DNA of 64,000 nucleotides from Spirosoma panaciterrae DSM 21099 (GCF_000374025.1 NZ_KB893206.1:215966-279965), one strand, 5' to 3'. Positions 15,157 through 23,926 are shown, numbered from the stretch's first letter. A program made the numbers and translations. Notes: generated from the letters alone by a model not told the origin.

Positions 15157-16584
15157 TCAGTGGTTTCTAAAATTCCATTTCGAATTATCGCTGTCAAACT
15201 CAAATTCGGCTAAGGTTGGGGTGCTATCGCCGGATGATACCAGCGCTAACTTCTTGCCTGAATTCGGTACTACCTTCGGCATGATCCGGTAGGTGCCGTC
15301 TGTCAACTGATCGATTCGCCATAACTGTTCGGGTGCGCCGGTGAAGGCCGGCACGGTGATCACGTCTTCATTGGCCGTGGCGGCTAGGGCCCGATCGGTT
15401 CCGGCCAGTACAATTTTGTAATAGGGGCCACCTAAATACCCGGTGGTATCCGGCGCATCGGTAATGGTCCATTGCTGATGAGGGCGGGACATGTAATCGC
15501 CTATTCGCAAATTGATGTTCCCGGTGGGCCAGGTTTTCTGGACATCGGCGAGTTGCTGAGCCGGAACGGGCTTGATGGGCTCATTGTTGGGCTGACCAAA
15601 TCCCCGTACAACGGGCATCCGTGTAAAATCAACGGCCAGTTCTAAAGCATAGCCGCGTCGAACGGATTCAATCTCATACGTACCTTCTTTAAATTTTTCT
15701 CCGGCAATGGGCCATCCATCTTTCCAGACCACCGGAAGGATGCCTAATACGCTTCGACCGCTCTGCTCCAGATCGGCTTCGTAATGGATAGACATTTTCT
15801 CAACGCCTTTCTCCAGAACGATGTGCCCGAAATGGCCGGGGCCAATCAATCCGCCACGGGTAGCGACTACTAGCTTACCACCGCCTTCCAGCATGCTTCT
15901 GCCAACATTATCGAGGTATGGGCCGGTTATTTTTTTGGAACGACCCACCACCACATTGTAAGTCGAATTAGCTCCATCGCAGCAACTGCCATGCGTGGCC
16001 AGTAGGTAGTACCAGCCATCGCGATAGACCAACGTGCTGGCTTCACAGACAATGGCGACATCGACGGGTTTATTGCCCGCCTTGAGCTTGCCGGTTTTGG
16101 GGTCTAATTCGATCAGGCGCGTATAGCCAAAATAGGTGCCGTAAGTGAGCCAAAGGCGTCCGGTGGTTGGGTCCAGCATAAGGCCGGGGTCGATGGCGTC
16201 GTTCTCTTCATAGCCATCCGACGTGGCCACCACAATCGGTTCAGAATACTTAAAATCAGGCGACTTGGGGTCTAATGTCTTGTTCCACATGGTCAGGATG
16301 GCGCCTTTGTGGTTGGGCGAACCACCCGTGGCCCCATAGACGACCAAATACCGATCCCCAATTTTGAGAATGTCGGGGGCCGCACCACCACCCGGTCTTA
16401 TCCCGCCCCCATGCCACGTCCAGCCATCGTTGGAAATTAATCCACCACCGCCTGTGCCGAAGGTGTAATACTTGCCGTCGCATTCGGTAACGGTTGCCGG
16501 ATCATGAATAAAGGGTCTGCCGACCTGGGCTAGCACGGTTTGGGTTATCAATAAGGCGAAGAAGGTAGTCAGGGTGGTTTTCAT
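15157..16584 (-). CDS. Secreted GH43 arabinanase-like glycoside hydrolase with C-terminal lectin-like domain
   Basis: The 475-residue product has a signal peptide (L-T-T-F-F-A-L-L-I-T, cut after V-L-A-Q). It then reads H-D-P-A-T-V near the start (general base Asp), A-I-D-P-G-L (pKa-modulating Asp) and C-E-A-S-T-L-V (acid Glu), with the arabinanase motif H-G-S-C-C-D-G-A-N-S-T-Y-N-V-V-V-G-R-S, so it is a five-bladed propeller of the endo-1,5-alpha-L-arabinanase type. After about residue 350 a region with Q-Q-W-T-I and E-Q-L-W-R-I looks like a ricin-type beta-trefoil. It probably cuts arabinan side chains of pectin outside the cell or in the periplasm. No SusCD pair is adjacent. Confidence 0.88.
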   Translation of the reverse strand: MKTTLTTFFALLITQTVLAQVGRPFIHDPATVTECDGKYYTFGTGGGGLISNDGWTWHGGGIRPGGGAAPDILKIGDRYLVVYGATGGSPNHKGAILTMWNKTLDPKSPDFKYSEPIVVATSDGYEENDAIDPGLMLDPTTGRLWLTYGTYFGYTRLIELDPKTGKLKAGNKPVDVAIVCEASTLVYRDGWYYLLATHGSCCDGANSTYNVVVGRSKKITGPYLDNVGRSMLEGGGKLVVATRGGLIGPGHFGHIVLEKGVEKMSIHYEADLEQSGRSVLGILPVVWKDGWPIAGEKFKEGTYEIESVRRGYALELAVDFTRMPVVRGFGQPNNEPIKPVPAQQLADVQKTWPTGNINLRIGDYMSRPHQQWTITDAPDTTGYLGGPYYKIVLAGTDRALAATANEDVITVPAFTGAPEQLWRIDQLTDGTYRIMPKVVPNSGKKLALVSSGDSTPTLAEFEFDSDNSKWNFRNH

Positions 16585-16660
16585 TATTTTATGGACTATG
16601 TTGTCTTAACTAGCGTAAAACAGACTAAGAACTTATTTGAACCTTTTTGTCAAAAGCGTT

Positions 16661-16745
16661 TTTGTCATCCCGACGCAGGAGGGATCTTCGGGTGAGGCTG
16701 AAAACCTTCGATTATCGAAGATCCCTCCTGCGTCGGGATGACAAA
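16661..16745. repeat. Perfect 30-bp inverted repeat (GTCATCCCGACGCAGGAG type)
   Basis: The arms 16661-16690 and 16716-16745 are exact reverse complements around a 25-nt loop. A degenerate relative of one arm is found at 22743-22788. It sits between two same-strand genes and looks like a dispersed palindromic element. Confidence 0.85.
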
Positions 16746-16789
16746 CGTGTTCGTAATGAATCGATTACAGAAAGTATAAAAGGAACCTA

Positions 16790-17542
16790 TCACTCAATTC
16801 CAATACGGAGGTTTTTGATGGGAGCCCCTTTTTTATCCAAAAAGCGCATACAAAAGTTAGCCATGCCCGGTCCGTTTATGACGGCTCCCCGGATGATGTT
16901 TTTGCCCTTTTTGAGCGTTAAACGGCCAGAGGTACCATTGTCGGCAATCATATCCCGGTCGCCGGAGAGTAGCAGGGCTTCCTGACCATTCAGCCACCAC
17001 ATACTTCCCGAATTACACCCGGCCGCCAGCCTGACGTTTTGGACTTCTTCGGGGCTATCGATGACCGTGACCAGCCAGACCAATATGCCGTATTTAGGCT
17101 TGTTGAGGGCGTAGGTAAAATGATATAGGTTGAAGTTGAACGCCTTGCTATCCAGCGCATACCACTTTAGATCCTGACTTCCTACTTTTACGGTTTCGCC
17201 ATTGTGGGGAACGAGGGTGTAGTCGCTGGAAAAATTATCGGTCGAAAACGTGGTTCGGAGGTAGTTGTCGGTGAATATATTGTTTCGGACAATATCTTTC
17301 TTGACGGGTTCCAGCACCAGCCATCGTTGAATAAAGCCCTGGGCATCCGGTGCTTTTTTAGCGGCAGAGGCCGGGGTAAAGTGTTTGGATAGGGTATGGG
17401 TCGTATCGCCTTTTAGCGGAATGGGTGGGAGGGGGATGCGTGGCCCCGGCCCTTGGGCAAAAGCCGTAAGGCTGCCTAGTTGTAAGCTTACTAAAACGAC
17501 AAACGATAGAAACGGCAACAAGGGTTTATTGTGTCTGTTCAT
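16790..17542 (-). CDS. Secreted protein with esterase-associated beta-sandwich domain
   Basis: The 250-residue product has a signal peptide (L-S-F-V-V-L-V-S-L-Q-L-G, cut after T-A-F-A-Q), a proline-rich linker (R-I-P-L-P-P-I-P-L), then P-D-A-Q-G-F-I-Q-R-W-L-V-L-E-P, K-W-Y-A-L-D-S and S-M-W-W-L-N-G-Q-E-A-L. I recall the same block as an accessory domain next to or fused with carbohydrate esterases (acetylxylan esterase annotations) in this phylum, where it resembles a jelly-roll carbohydrate-binding module. No Ser-His-Asp triad is evident, so I would not call it an enzyme. The GH43 gene downstream supports a role in plant polysaccharide use. Confidence 0.6.
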   Translation of the reverse strand: MNRHNKPLLPFLSFVVLVSLQLGSLTAFAQGPGPRIPLPPIPLKGDTTHTLSKHFTPASAAKKAPDAQGFIQRWLVLEPVKKDIVRNNIFTDNYLRTTFSTDNFSSDYTLVPHNGETVKVGSQDLKWYALDSKAFNFNLYHFTYALNKPKYGILVWLVTVIDSPEEVQNVRLAAGCNSGSMWWLNGQEALLLSGDRDMIADNGTSGRLTLKKGKNIIRGAVINGPGMANFCMRFLDKKGAPIKNLRIGIE

Positions 17543-17706
17543 AGCAGATTGCCCTGGTAAGGATCAGTGTTTATACAGTAAGCGTAGTTTAGGCAAACCT
17601 ACTCAAGCTATTACATAGGGTTTGATTCAGCGAACTTTAGATTCTCTTGGATTTAGGGTAATTATAAAAAGTGGCAGATGCTGGGGATAAACGTTAGCAC
17701 CTTATA

Positions 17707-18333
17707 CTACTTTTCATTTAGCAGTTCCTGAAATCGGTCGGCAAATAGCCCAACATGGTAACCATCCATCAAGCCGTGATGAACATGTATTGAAACGGGC
17801 ATCGATTTGATCTGATCTTGCTCTGTCAGTTTTCCAAAAGATATTTTTGGAGAACTATCGGGAAAAGAAAAGCTTCTGGCGTGCGATAAACTTGTAAAGT
17901 TCAGCCAGGGAATTGCTGAAAAGTGAATAACACTTTCACCCGAAACGGCTGGCCGCAAACCACTTACCTGACGAACCTTTTCCATTTCCACACGAGCGCT
18001 TTCGTAAAACTCATTTTCATTGGTTGTATAATCAATATACGAAAACCCAAATGTTCCGTTTGGGCGATTCACAGTAGCCGACGCTTGTGTGCTATCATAT
18101 ACATATACTTCATTCTCGTAAATCCGGTAGCGGAAATTTTCTACTTCGTTAGCTGCTTTTATAGCCCGGTACAGGTAATAGAGAAAGAATGAAATGTTCC
18201 TGGATTTTGCCTGTTGATAAGCCAGTGTGCAATTAACTGATATAACAACACCAAAGAATGGCTCTTCAAATTGGGAGAAAAAAAGATAGTGTTCTTTCCG
18301 GTTCCAATGGTCAATATTGATACCCCGTTTCAT
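17707..18333 (-). CDS. Chloramphenicol acetyltransferase-like protein (CAT fold)
   Basis: The 208-residue product has the length and layout of trimeric CAT: N-I-D-H-W-N-R-K-E-H-Y-L-F-F near the start and the catalytic H-H-G-L-M-D-G-Y-H-V-G near the end (HHxxxDG; His as base, Asp structural). F-G-F-S-Y-I-D-Y and S-A-I-P-W-L-N-F-T-S also match the family. It should transfer acetyl from acetyl-CoA to a hydroxyl group. Whether chloramphenicol is a substrate cannot be said, since many chromosomal members are of unknown specificity. It starts 2 nt after the HAD gene stop (operon), in an AT-richer patch. Confidence 0.85.
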   Translation of the reverse strand: MKRGINIDHWNRKEHYLFFSQFEEPFFGVVISVNCTLAYQQAKSRNISFFLYYLYRAIKAANEVENFRYRIYENEVYVYDSTQASATVNRPNGTFGFSYIDYTTNENEFYESARVEMEKVRQVSGLRPAVSGESVIHFSAIPWLNFTSLSHARSFSFPDSSPKISFGKLTEQDQIKSMPVSIHVHHGLMDGYHVGLFADRFQELLNEK

Positions 18334-18335
18334 TG

Positions 18336-19031
18336 CTACAGCAGATAAGTAAGAATGTCATCAATGGATTGTAATTCAAAAAAACGATCGTGTTCCACTC
18401 TTGCTTCGTAGCGTTCGTGCTGCCAGGTAACATGATAAGGGGTGTGTGCAGCAAAGCCGCCAAGTTCCAGGACGGGGAGTATGTCTGACTTAATGGAGTT
18501 GCCTAGCATGAGCAAGTTTTCGGCCTTGCAATCGAGATGTTTGATAAGTTTTTGATAGTTAGTAACTTGCTTGTCGCTCATGATTTCAATGTGGTGGAAG
18601 TATGTCTCCAGCCCCGATTGTTTAAGCTTGTTTTCCTGGTCGAGCAAATCACCTTTTGTAGCCACTACCAGCCGGAAATTTCCTTGTAGTTGTTTCAGCG
18701 TTTCAGCAACGCCCGGCAATAATTCAATTGGTTTTTGCAACAATACCTTTCCGATCTGGATGACTTTTTCTGCCAGGTCTATATTGGCCTTCCCGTTTGT
18801 AATCCGGTTTGCTGTTTCTACCATGCAAAGCATAAACCCTTTTACGCCGTATCCATACAAAGCGAGGTTTTGCATTTCAGTTTTAAACAGTTCCTGAGCT
18901 GTTGAGTGCTGTGGCAGGTAGTCTTCCATCAGTTCGCAAAACAGCTTTTCGGCTTCCTGGAAATAAGGTTCGTTTATCCACAGCGTGTCGTCGGCATCAA
19001 AGACTACGGTGGTGATGGTATCTTTTAGCAT
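18336..19031 (-). CDS. HAD superfamily hydrolase
   Basis: The product is about 231 residues from ATG 19031; an upstream in-frame start at 19070 is rejected because it runs into the divergent promoter region. Motif I is V-V-F-D-A-D-D-T-L-W with the nucleophile Asp and acid/base Asp, motif II V-V-A-T-K-G-D, motif III a Lys near K-Q-V-T-N-Y, and motif IV M-L-G-N-S-I-K-S-D, with a helical cap between I and II. It should be a phosphatase or phosphoglycolate-like hydrolase. It is the first gene of a pair with the CAT-like gene and is divergent from a CRP/FNR gene. Confidence 0.88.
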   Translation of the reverse strand: MLKDTITTVVFDADDTLWINEPYFQEAEKLFCELMEDYLPQHSTAQELFKTEMQNLALYGYGVKGFMLCMVETANRITNGKANIDLAEKVIQIGKVLLQKPIELLPGVAETLKQLQGNFRLVVATKGDLLDQENKLKQSGLETYFHHIEIMSDKQVTNYQKLIKHLDCKAENLLMLGNSIKSDILPVLELGGFAAHTPYHVTWQHERYEARVEHDRFFELQSIDDILTYLL

Positions 19032-19108
19032 ATTGTCTATATTCGGTGGGCAAAAGTGAGCAGGGCGCAAAACAAAAAAAAGGACATTTGTCTCACCGTA
19101 CAGATTTT

Positions 19109-19675
19109 ATGGTACGCACCAATCAGACGTTTTTAGAATACATCGAAACGCTTTACGAAAAGCAGCAGCACAAAGAGGAAATTCGTATAAAGCAGTTTAC
19201 AAAGGGGCAAAATCTGTTGAGGCAGGGCGAAGCTGCTACCAAAGTAATGCTGATAAAGGAAGGCATTACAAAATGTTATCTCAGTGAAGAGAATGACAAA
19301 GAGTACATTGTTGAATTTCTGGGAACAGGCGAAATCGTTGGCGAAATAGAGAGTATAAGAGCAATCACCTGCTTATGCAGTGTAGATGCCATAACCGATA
19401 CGTCGGTATTTGCGTTTTCAACTCCATATTTTCTTCACTTACTACAAACCGATTTACAATTGAATCATTTGCTGTTAAATTCATTTGCCGGGCGAATTAT
19501 TAACACATCCATCCGTGCATCATATCAACAACTTTATACGGTAGAACATAGCCTGAAAAAATTGTTGGAACTACAAGCCAAATATGACCTTAAACTTTCA
19601 AAAGAAGAAATGGCTTCTTATCTGGGCGTTACAATCCGTACGTTAAATAGAAGCCTGAAAGGTTTATTAGATTAA
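19109..19675 (+). CDS. CRP/FNR family transcriptional regulator (second copy)
   Basis: The product is about 188 residues from ATG 19109. The N-terminal effector domain includes Q-G-E-A-A-T-K-V-M-L-I-K-E-G and I-V-E-F-L-G-T-G-E-I-V-G-E. The C-terminal helix-turn-helix is L-S-K-E-E-M-A-S-Y-L-G-V-T-I-R-T-L-N-R. Unlike the regulator at 14485 it lacks the R-E pair of CRP, so a different operator is expected. It is divergent from the HAD/CAT operon with a 77-bp gap and is the obvious candidate to control it. Codon choice is AT-richer than in flanking genes. Confidence 0.85.
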   Translation: MVRTNQTFLEYIETLYEKQQHKEEIRIKQFTKGQNLLRQGEAATKVMLIKEGITKCYLSEENDKEYIVEFLGTGEIVGEIESIRAITCLCSVDAITDTSVFAFSTPYFLHLLQTDLQLNHLLLNSFAGRIINTSIRASYQQLYTVEHSLKKLLELQAKYDLKLSKEEMASYLGVTIRTLNRSLKGLLD

Positions 19676-19712
19676 CTGTTTTAAGGCTAACAGCACTGCC
19701 GCTAATTCTTGA

Positions 19713-19856
19713 ATATACGAATTAAGAACCTACGTAAGCCTGATTGCCGAGATTGCTCCCAACGGTCGTATTTACGTGGCGGGCCAGAACCAAGCGTTCA
19801 AAGGTGAAGATATAGTCGCTTCGGTGATCGGGTTGGTATTTAAGTCAACTTTATAA
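19713..19856 (+). pseudogene. Possible decayed coding fragment
   Basis: An open stretch without a convincing start codon ends in TAA at 19854-19856. It reads like real protein (E-I-A-P-N-G-R-I-Y-V-A-G-Q-N-Q and D-I-V-A-S-V-I-G-L-V-F). It may be the C-terminal remnant of a gene lost by rearrangement. I do not recognise the parent family, and a chance ORF is possible. Confidence 0.3.
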
Positions 19857-20245
19857 GTGCTACCGGAAACACTACGACATTAATTCACGGAGCAATAAAC
19901 ACCATGTTATAGCCAGTGCTTTTCAATATTTTTTCAGTTACAGTCCATTATCTTTGAACTGGTGTAGGAATAATTTTGAAAAAGCAGAAATATCAATAGC
20001 GTAAGTACAGAATTTGTATTAGCCGTGCAAAAGACATTGTAATGGGCGTTGTGTAGGCAACTTCTTTGCGGCACGTTGCAGACCGCAACATAAGGTGGTT
20101 TGTTGCGAGCAATACTCATGCATCGGTACACTCTCACTAACGAAAGGCTGGAATTAAGGCGGGTTTTTCGGGAACAAGCCCGATATTTGCCCCTCCAAAA
20201 CTAGACTGATCATCGGGTGGTTAGTAGCCCGGTATCTTTTTGCCG
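19857..20245. other. Gene-poor AT-rich stretch before argG
   Basis: No plausible gene is seen. The segment is clearly richer in A and T than argG and contains short GTTG/CAAC inverted repeats around 20040-20100 (GTTGTGTAGGCAAC; TTGCGG with CCGCAA). A minus-strand frame at 19934-20137 has no family-like sequence. The last 30 bases (TATCTTTTTGCC just before the argG start) may carry the argG promoter. Confidence 0.4.
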
Positions 20246-21448
20246 ATGTCTCAAAAAGTAGTTCTTGCCTTTAGTGGAGGTCTTGATACCTCCTTCTGCG
20301 TTAAATATCTGTCCGAAGACCGGGGTATGGATGTGTACTCGGTACTGGTCGATACGGGCGGTTTTTCGGATGCCGAACTCAAAGCCATTGAAGAGCGGGC
20401 GTATTCGCTGGGCGTGAAATCGCACAAAACGATTTCGAAAACCGACGATTATTACCAGCAGTGCCTGAAGTTTCTGGTGTTCGGTAATGTCCTGAAAAAC
20501 AATACCTATCCGCTGAGCGTGAGTGCCGAACGAATTTTCCAGGCGATTGCTGCGGCTGAATATGCCCGTGAAATCGGTGCGTCGGCCATAGCCCACGGAA
20601 GTACGGGGGCTGGTAATGATCAGGTGCGGTTCGACATGGCGTTTCGGATCATAGCGCCCGACGCTGAAATCATCACGCCCATTCGCGATCTGCGTCTGTC
20701 GCGGGAAGCCGAAATCGAATACCTCAAGTCGAAAGGCGTGGATCAGGAGTGGCACAAAGCGGCCTATTCGATCAATAAAGGTTTGTGGGGAACATCGGTG
20801 GGTGGTAAGGAAACCCTGACATCCGATCAGTTCCTGCCCGAAGCGGCCTGGCCTACCCAGATCACCAAAACTGAACCCGAAACCATTACGCTGACGTTCC
20901 AGCATGGCGAAATCCGGGGTGTGTCGGGCGCTACGTTCTCCGAAATGTACCCCAATTCGGTCGATGCCATCCGCAAAATCACTGAACTCGCCGGGCCATT
21001 CGGCATTGGCCGCGACATCCACGTAGGCGACACCATCATCGGTATCAAAGGGCGTGTCGGTTTCGAAGCTCCCGCACCGCTGATTCTGATCAAGGCGCAC
21101 CATACGCTCGAAAAGCACGTACTGGGTAAATGGCAACTATACTGGAAAGAGCAACTGGCCAACTGGTACGGCACCATGCTGCACGAAGGCCAGTTTATGG
21201 ACCCCGTCATGCGCAACATCGAAACCTTCCTGGCCGATACGCAGGCGCATGTGTCGGGAAAAGTACACGTACTGCTGGCTCCGCATCGGTTCCAGGTGCT
21301 GGGGATTGAGTCGGAGCATGATCTGATGTCGTCGAAGTTTGGTTCCTATGGCGAAATGAACAATGCCTGGACTGGCGACGACGTACGGGGCTTCTCGAAA
21401 GTGGCCTCCAATCAGGTGATGATCTACGAGAAAATTAACAACCAGTGA
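20246..21448 (+). CDS. argG: Argininosuccinate synthase
   Basis: The 400-residue product starts at ATG 20246 (an in-frame TTG six bases upstream is rejected). It has the PP-loop V-L-A-F-S-G-G-L-D-T-S for ATP, G-S-T-G-A-G-N-D-Q-V-R-F for citrulline/aspartate and the conserved E-T-L-T-S-D-Q-F region, at normal length. It joins citrulline and aspartate with ATP to give argininosuccinate, the penultimate step of arginine synthesis. Its stop codon overlaps the GTG of the next gene (GTGA), so the glycosyltransferase is translationally coupled; argC follows 1.5 kb downstream. Confidence 0.97.
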   Translation: MSQKVVLAFSGGLDTSFCVKYLSEDRGMDVYSVLVDTGGFSDAELKAIEERAYSLGVKSHKTISKTDDYYQQCLKFLVFGNVLKNNTYPLSVSAERIFQAIAAAEYAREIGASAIAHGSTGAGNDQVRFDMAFRIIAPDAEIITPIRDLRLSREAEIEYLKSKGVDQEWHKAAYSINKGLWGTSVGGKETLTSDQFLPEAAWPTQITKTEPETITLTFQHGEIRGVSGATFSEMYPNSVDAIRKITELAGPFGIGRDIHVGDTIIGIKGRVGFEAPAPLILIKAHHTLEKHVLGKWQLYWKEQLANWYGTMLHEGQFMDPVMRNIETFLADTQAHVSGKVHVLLAPHRFQVLGIESEHDLMSSKFGSYGEMNNAWTGDDVRGFSKVASNQVMIYEKINNQ

Positions 21449-22641
21449 TCGGTAAAGCCCGAAAATACTGCGCTCCCCGGAGTGTAGCCTATCCGCTGCA
21501 ACTGCTCGATGTCGTGGTGGATGGCTATGCCCGGGGTAGCTACTCCCGTCGGGATTTTGGTGCGCCAAACCTGGATGCGCCCGTTATCCTGGTGATGACA
21601 TCGGGTCACCTGGGCGATGCGTTGATCCTGTCGTACATTTTCCCGCTTATCCGGCAGCGTTACCCCTACGCACAGATCGATGTGCTGGCCGGAAGCTGGT
21701 GCGACCCCATCTGGAAAGGCAATCCCTTCATCCGGCGGGTCGTCCATCTGGACCATCCGAACACCAATCGGCGGCCCCTGTCGACATGGGCCAAATGGCA
21801 GGCGTTTTACCAGACCACAAAAGCCGCGATTGACACCCTGCACGATACCGTCTACGATTTTTCGATTGATGTACGGTTTTCGGATTCGCCCATGCACTTT
21901 GTGCTGCCTTATCTGAAAGTGAAGCGTAAAATCGGCTATGGCACGCGCGGCTTCGGTGGCCTGCTCGATCACGAGTTTTTTATGCCCGACGAGGAGGTGC
22001 ATAACTTCGACCTGATTCTAAAGCTGTTGAAGCCGATGGGTATCGAAGCTGATCTACGAACCGTTACGCCTTATTTCGTGCATCCAGCCGAATCGTCTGA
22101 GCAATTGTGGTCTAAACTAGGGCGACCCGTTCCCGATCAGAAACCGATTTTGATCTTCCCCGAATCGGGCGATGAAGTGCGGATGCTGCCAATTGCGTAT
22201 TGGGCTAAGCTTGCCGTTCGGCTGTTGCAGGAAAGTGCGTCGCCCATTGTCTTTGGCGGTCAGAAAGCGTTTACGACAAACCTGTATGAGCAGGTTCGGG
22301 CGGCTGAGCCTGCCTTGGCCGACCGACTGGTATCGGCGGTGGGTAAGCTAACGCTACAGGATATGGCCAGTCTGAGCGAACAGGCCAGGGCCGCGTTTAC
22401 GCTCGATTCGTTGCCGATGCACCTGTGCTGTCTAGGCTGCCCTACGCTTTCGTTTCAGAAAAGTGGCATGGGGATTCAGTTCTTTCCCATTTCGAGTCAG
22501 CCGACACTGGTCATCCACAATCACCAACTCAGCCGATCCCTCACACTCGACCGTCCCGATTTTACCAGCGAATACGTCACTACGTTCGATGATGCCGTAC
22601 TGGATCGGGCGATGGAATGGTTTCGGACAATAACTGGTTAG
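21445..22641 (+). CDS. Glycosyltransferase family 9 (heptosyltransferase-like)
   Basis: The 398-residue product starts at GTG 21445, overlapping the argG stop by four bases. It has two Rossmann-like halves: V-M-T-S-G-H-L-G-D-A-L-I-L-S, with the conserved G-D near the acceptor side, and I-L-I-F-P-E-S-G-D-E-V-R-M-L-P plus D-S-L-P-M-H-L-C-C-L-G-C-P-T-L for the nucleotide-sugar side, as in ADP-heptose:LPS heptosyltransferases. It should add a sugar to lipopolysaccharide or another surface glycan at the inner membrane. No other LPS gene is near; its place inside an arginine cluster is unusual. Confidence 0.88.
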   Translation: MIGKARKYCAPRSVAYPLQLLDVVVDGYARGSYSRRDFGAPNLDAPVILVMTSGHLGDALILSYIFPLIRQRYPYAQIDVLAGSWCDPIWKGNPFIRRVVHLDHPNTNRRPLSTWAKWQAFYQTTKAAIDTLHDTVYDFSIDVRFSDSPMHFVLPYLKVKRKIGYGTRGFGGLLDHEFFMPDEEVHNFDLILKLLKPMGIEADLRTVTPYFVHPAESSEQLWSKLGRPVPDQKPILIFPESGDEVRMLPIAYWAKLAVRLLQESASPIVFGGQKAFTTNLYEQVRAAEPALADRLVSAVGKLTLQDMASLSEQARAAFTLDSLPMHLCCLGCPTLSFQKSGMGIQFFPISSQPTLVIHNHQLSRSLTLDRPDFTSEYVTTFDDAVLDRAMEWFRTITG

Positions 22642-22651
22642 ATAGCTATGG

Positions 22652-22921
22652 CACAGAGATACATGAAGAAAAACGGAGATTCACAGAGGTTTTAGATTCT
22701 GTTTAAGAGCGGTTAAAAATCCGAATAAAAGTTGAAATGGCTGTTTTTGTCATGGCTCCGGCCACCCGGTCCGACGAAGGAGGAATCTTAATAGTTTCCT
22801 ACCTCTGAGTGTTTGGAACCTTGACAAAAACACTCTAATCGGAGCCTTCTCAGGAAATTTCAACCGATTCAGTATCAAGTATTTCTTTGTGAATCTCTGC
22901 ATCCCTCCTTGTATCTCTGTG
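22652..22921. repeat. Long imperfect palindrome (ACACAGAGATACA type) with a nested element
   Basis: CACAGAGATACA at 22652-22663 is the reverse complement of 22910-22921. GAGATTCACAGAG and CTTTGTGAATCTC extend the arms inward. A second copy of the same outer type lies at 26066-26153, and a GTCAT...CGACGAAGGAGGAATCTT element is nested at 22743-22788. The element reaches within 18 nt of the argC start codon. Confidence 0.75.
22743..22788. repeat. Degenerate copy of the 16661-16745 palindrome arm
   Basis: TTTTTGTCAT followed by CCGACGAAGGAGGAATCTT matches the arm at 16661-16690 with a few changes and a ~16-nt insertion after GTCAT. It lies inside the larger palindrome at 22652-22921, which suggests repeated insertion into the same gap. 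Confidence 0.55.
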
Positions 22922-22938
22922 TTCCAACTCTTTACATA

Positions 22939-23922
22939 ATGGAAAAAATTAACGTTGGTATTATTGGCGGAGCAGGCTACACGGGTGGCGAACTGCTGCG
23001 TATTTTGATTAATCACCCCTTTGTCAACGTCGCGTTTGTACACAGCAAGAGCCAGGCCGGAAAACCCGTCTGGTCAACGCATACCGATCTGCTAGGCGAT
23101 ACCGATCTGACCTTTTCGGGCGCGGAAACGACTGAACTGGTGGCTCAGGAGGGGCTGGATGCTATTTTCCTTTGCTCGGGGCATGGCGCATCGGCGACCT
23201 TTATGGCCGATCATGACGTATCCGACGATGTGATGGTGATCGACCTCAGCGCTGATTTTCGGGATGAGCACAACGATTTTGTATACGGCCTGCCCGAACT
23301 GCAACGCGAGCGGATTCAGGAGGCTACCCGGATTGCCAACCCCGGCTGCTTTGCGACCAGTATTCAACTGGCGTTGCTTCCCTTAGCGAAAGCGGGTAAA
23401 CTGACCGATGCTGTACAGGTGAGCGCTATTACGGGTAGCACTGGGGCCGGACAGGCGCTTGTTCCCACTACGGGCTTTACCTGGCGGAACAACAACGTGT
23501 CGATCTATAAAGCGTTTACGCACCAGCATCTGGCCGAAATCCGCCAAAGCCTGACGCAGTTGGAGCCTGATTTTAAAGCGGCTATCAATTTTGTTCCGTA
23601 CCGGGGCGATTTTACGCGGGGCATCATGGCTAATGTGTACACGCCTTTTTCGGGTACGCTGGACGAAGCGAAACAATTGTATAAAAACTACTACGGCAGC
23701 CATCCGTTTACGCACGTGAGCGACAACCCTGTGGATGTGAAACAGGTGGTGAATACCAACAAATGTTTGCTCCATCTCGAAGTACACGACGGCCAGTTGC
23801 TCATTACCAGTGTGATCGATAACCTGACTAAAGGCGCATCGGGTCAGGCCGTTCAGAACCTGAATCTGGTGTTTGGCTTACCGGAGGATTCCGGCCTTCG
23901 GTTGAAGTCGGTAGCGTTTTAA
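22939..23922 (+). CDS. argC: N-acetyl-gamma-glutamyl-phosphate reductase
   Basis: The 327-residue product starts at ATG 22939; the frame upstream runs through a repeat. It has the N-terminal NADP loop G-I-I-G-G-A-G-Y-T-G-G-E, the active-site Cys in I-A-N-P-G-C-F-A-T-S, and the conserved Y-R-G-D-F-T-R-G-I region, with normal length. It reduces N-acetylglutamyl phosphate to the semialdehyde in arginine synthesis (in several Bacteroidetes the N-succinyl variant is used instead). It is on the same strand as argG, separated by the GT9 gene and a repeat-filled gap of 297 bp. Confidence 0.95.
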   Translation: MEKINVGIIGGAGYTGGELLRILINHPFVNVAFVHSKSQAGKPVWSTHTDLLGDTDLTFSGAETTELVAQEGLDAIFLCSGHGASATFMADHDVSDDVMVIDLSADFRDEHNDFVYGLPELQRERIQEATRIANPGCFATSIQLALLPLAKAGKLTDAVQVSAITGSTGAGQALVPTTGFTWRNNNVSIYKAFTHQHLAEIRQSLTQLEPDFKAAINFVPYRGDFTRGIMANVYTPFSGTLDEAKQLYKNYYGSHPFTHVSDNPVDVKQVVNTNKCLLHLEVHDGQLLITSVIDNLTKGASGQAVQNLNLVFGLPEDSGLRLKSVAF

Positions 23923-23926
23923 TGTC

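Noticed and set aside
20030..20110. GTTG/CAAC inverted repeats considered as an integron attC site
   Set aside because: The arms are short, their orientation does not fit the RYYYAAC...GTTRRRY layout and no integrase gene is seen.
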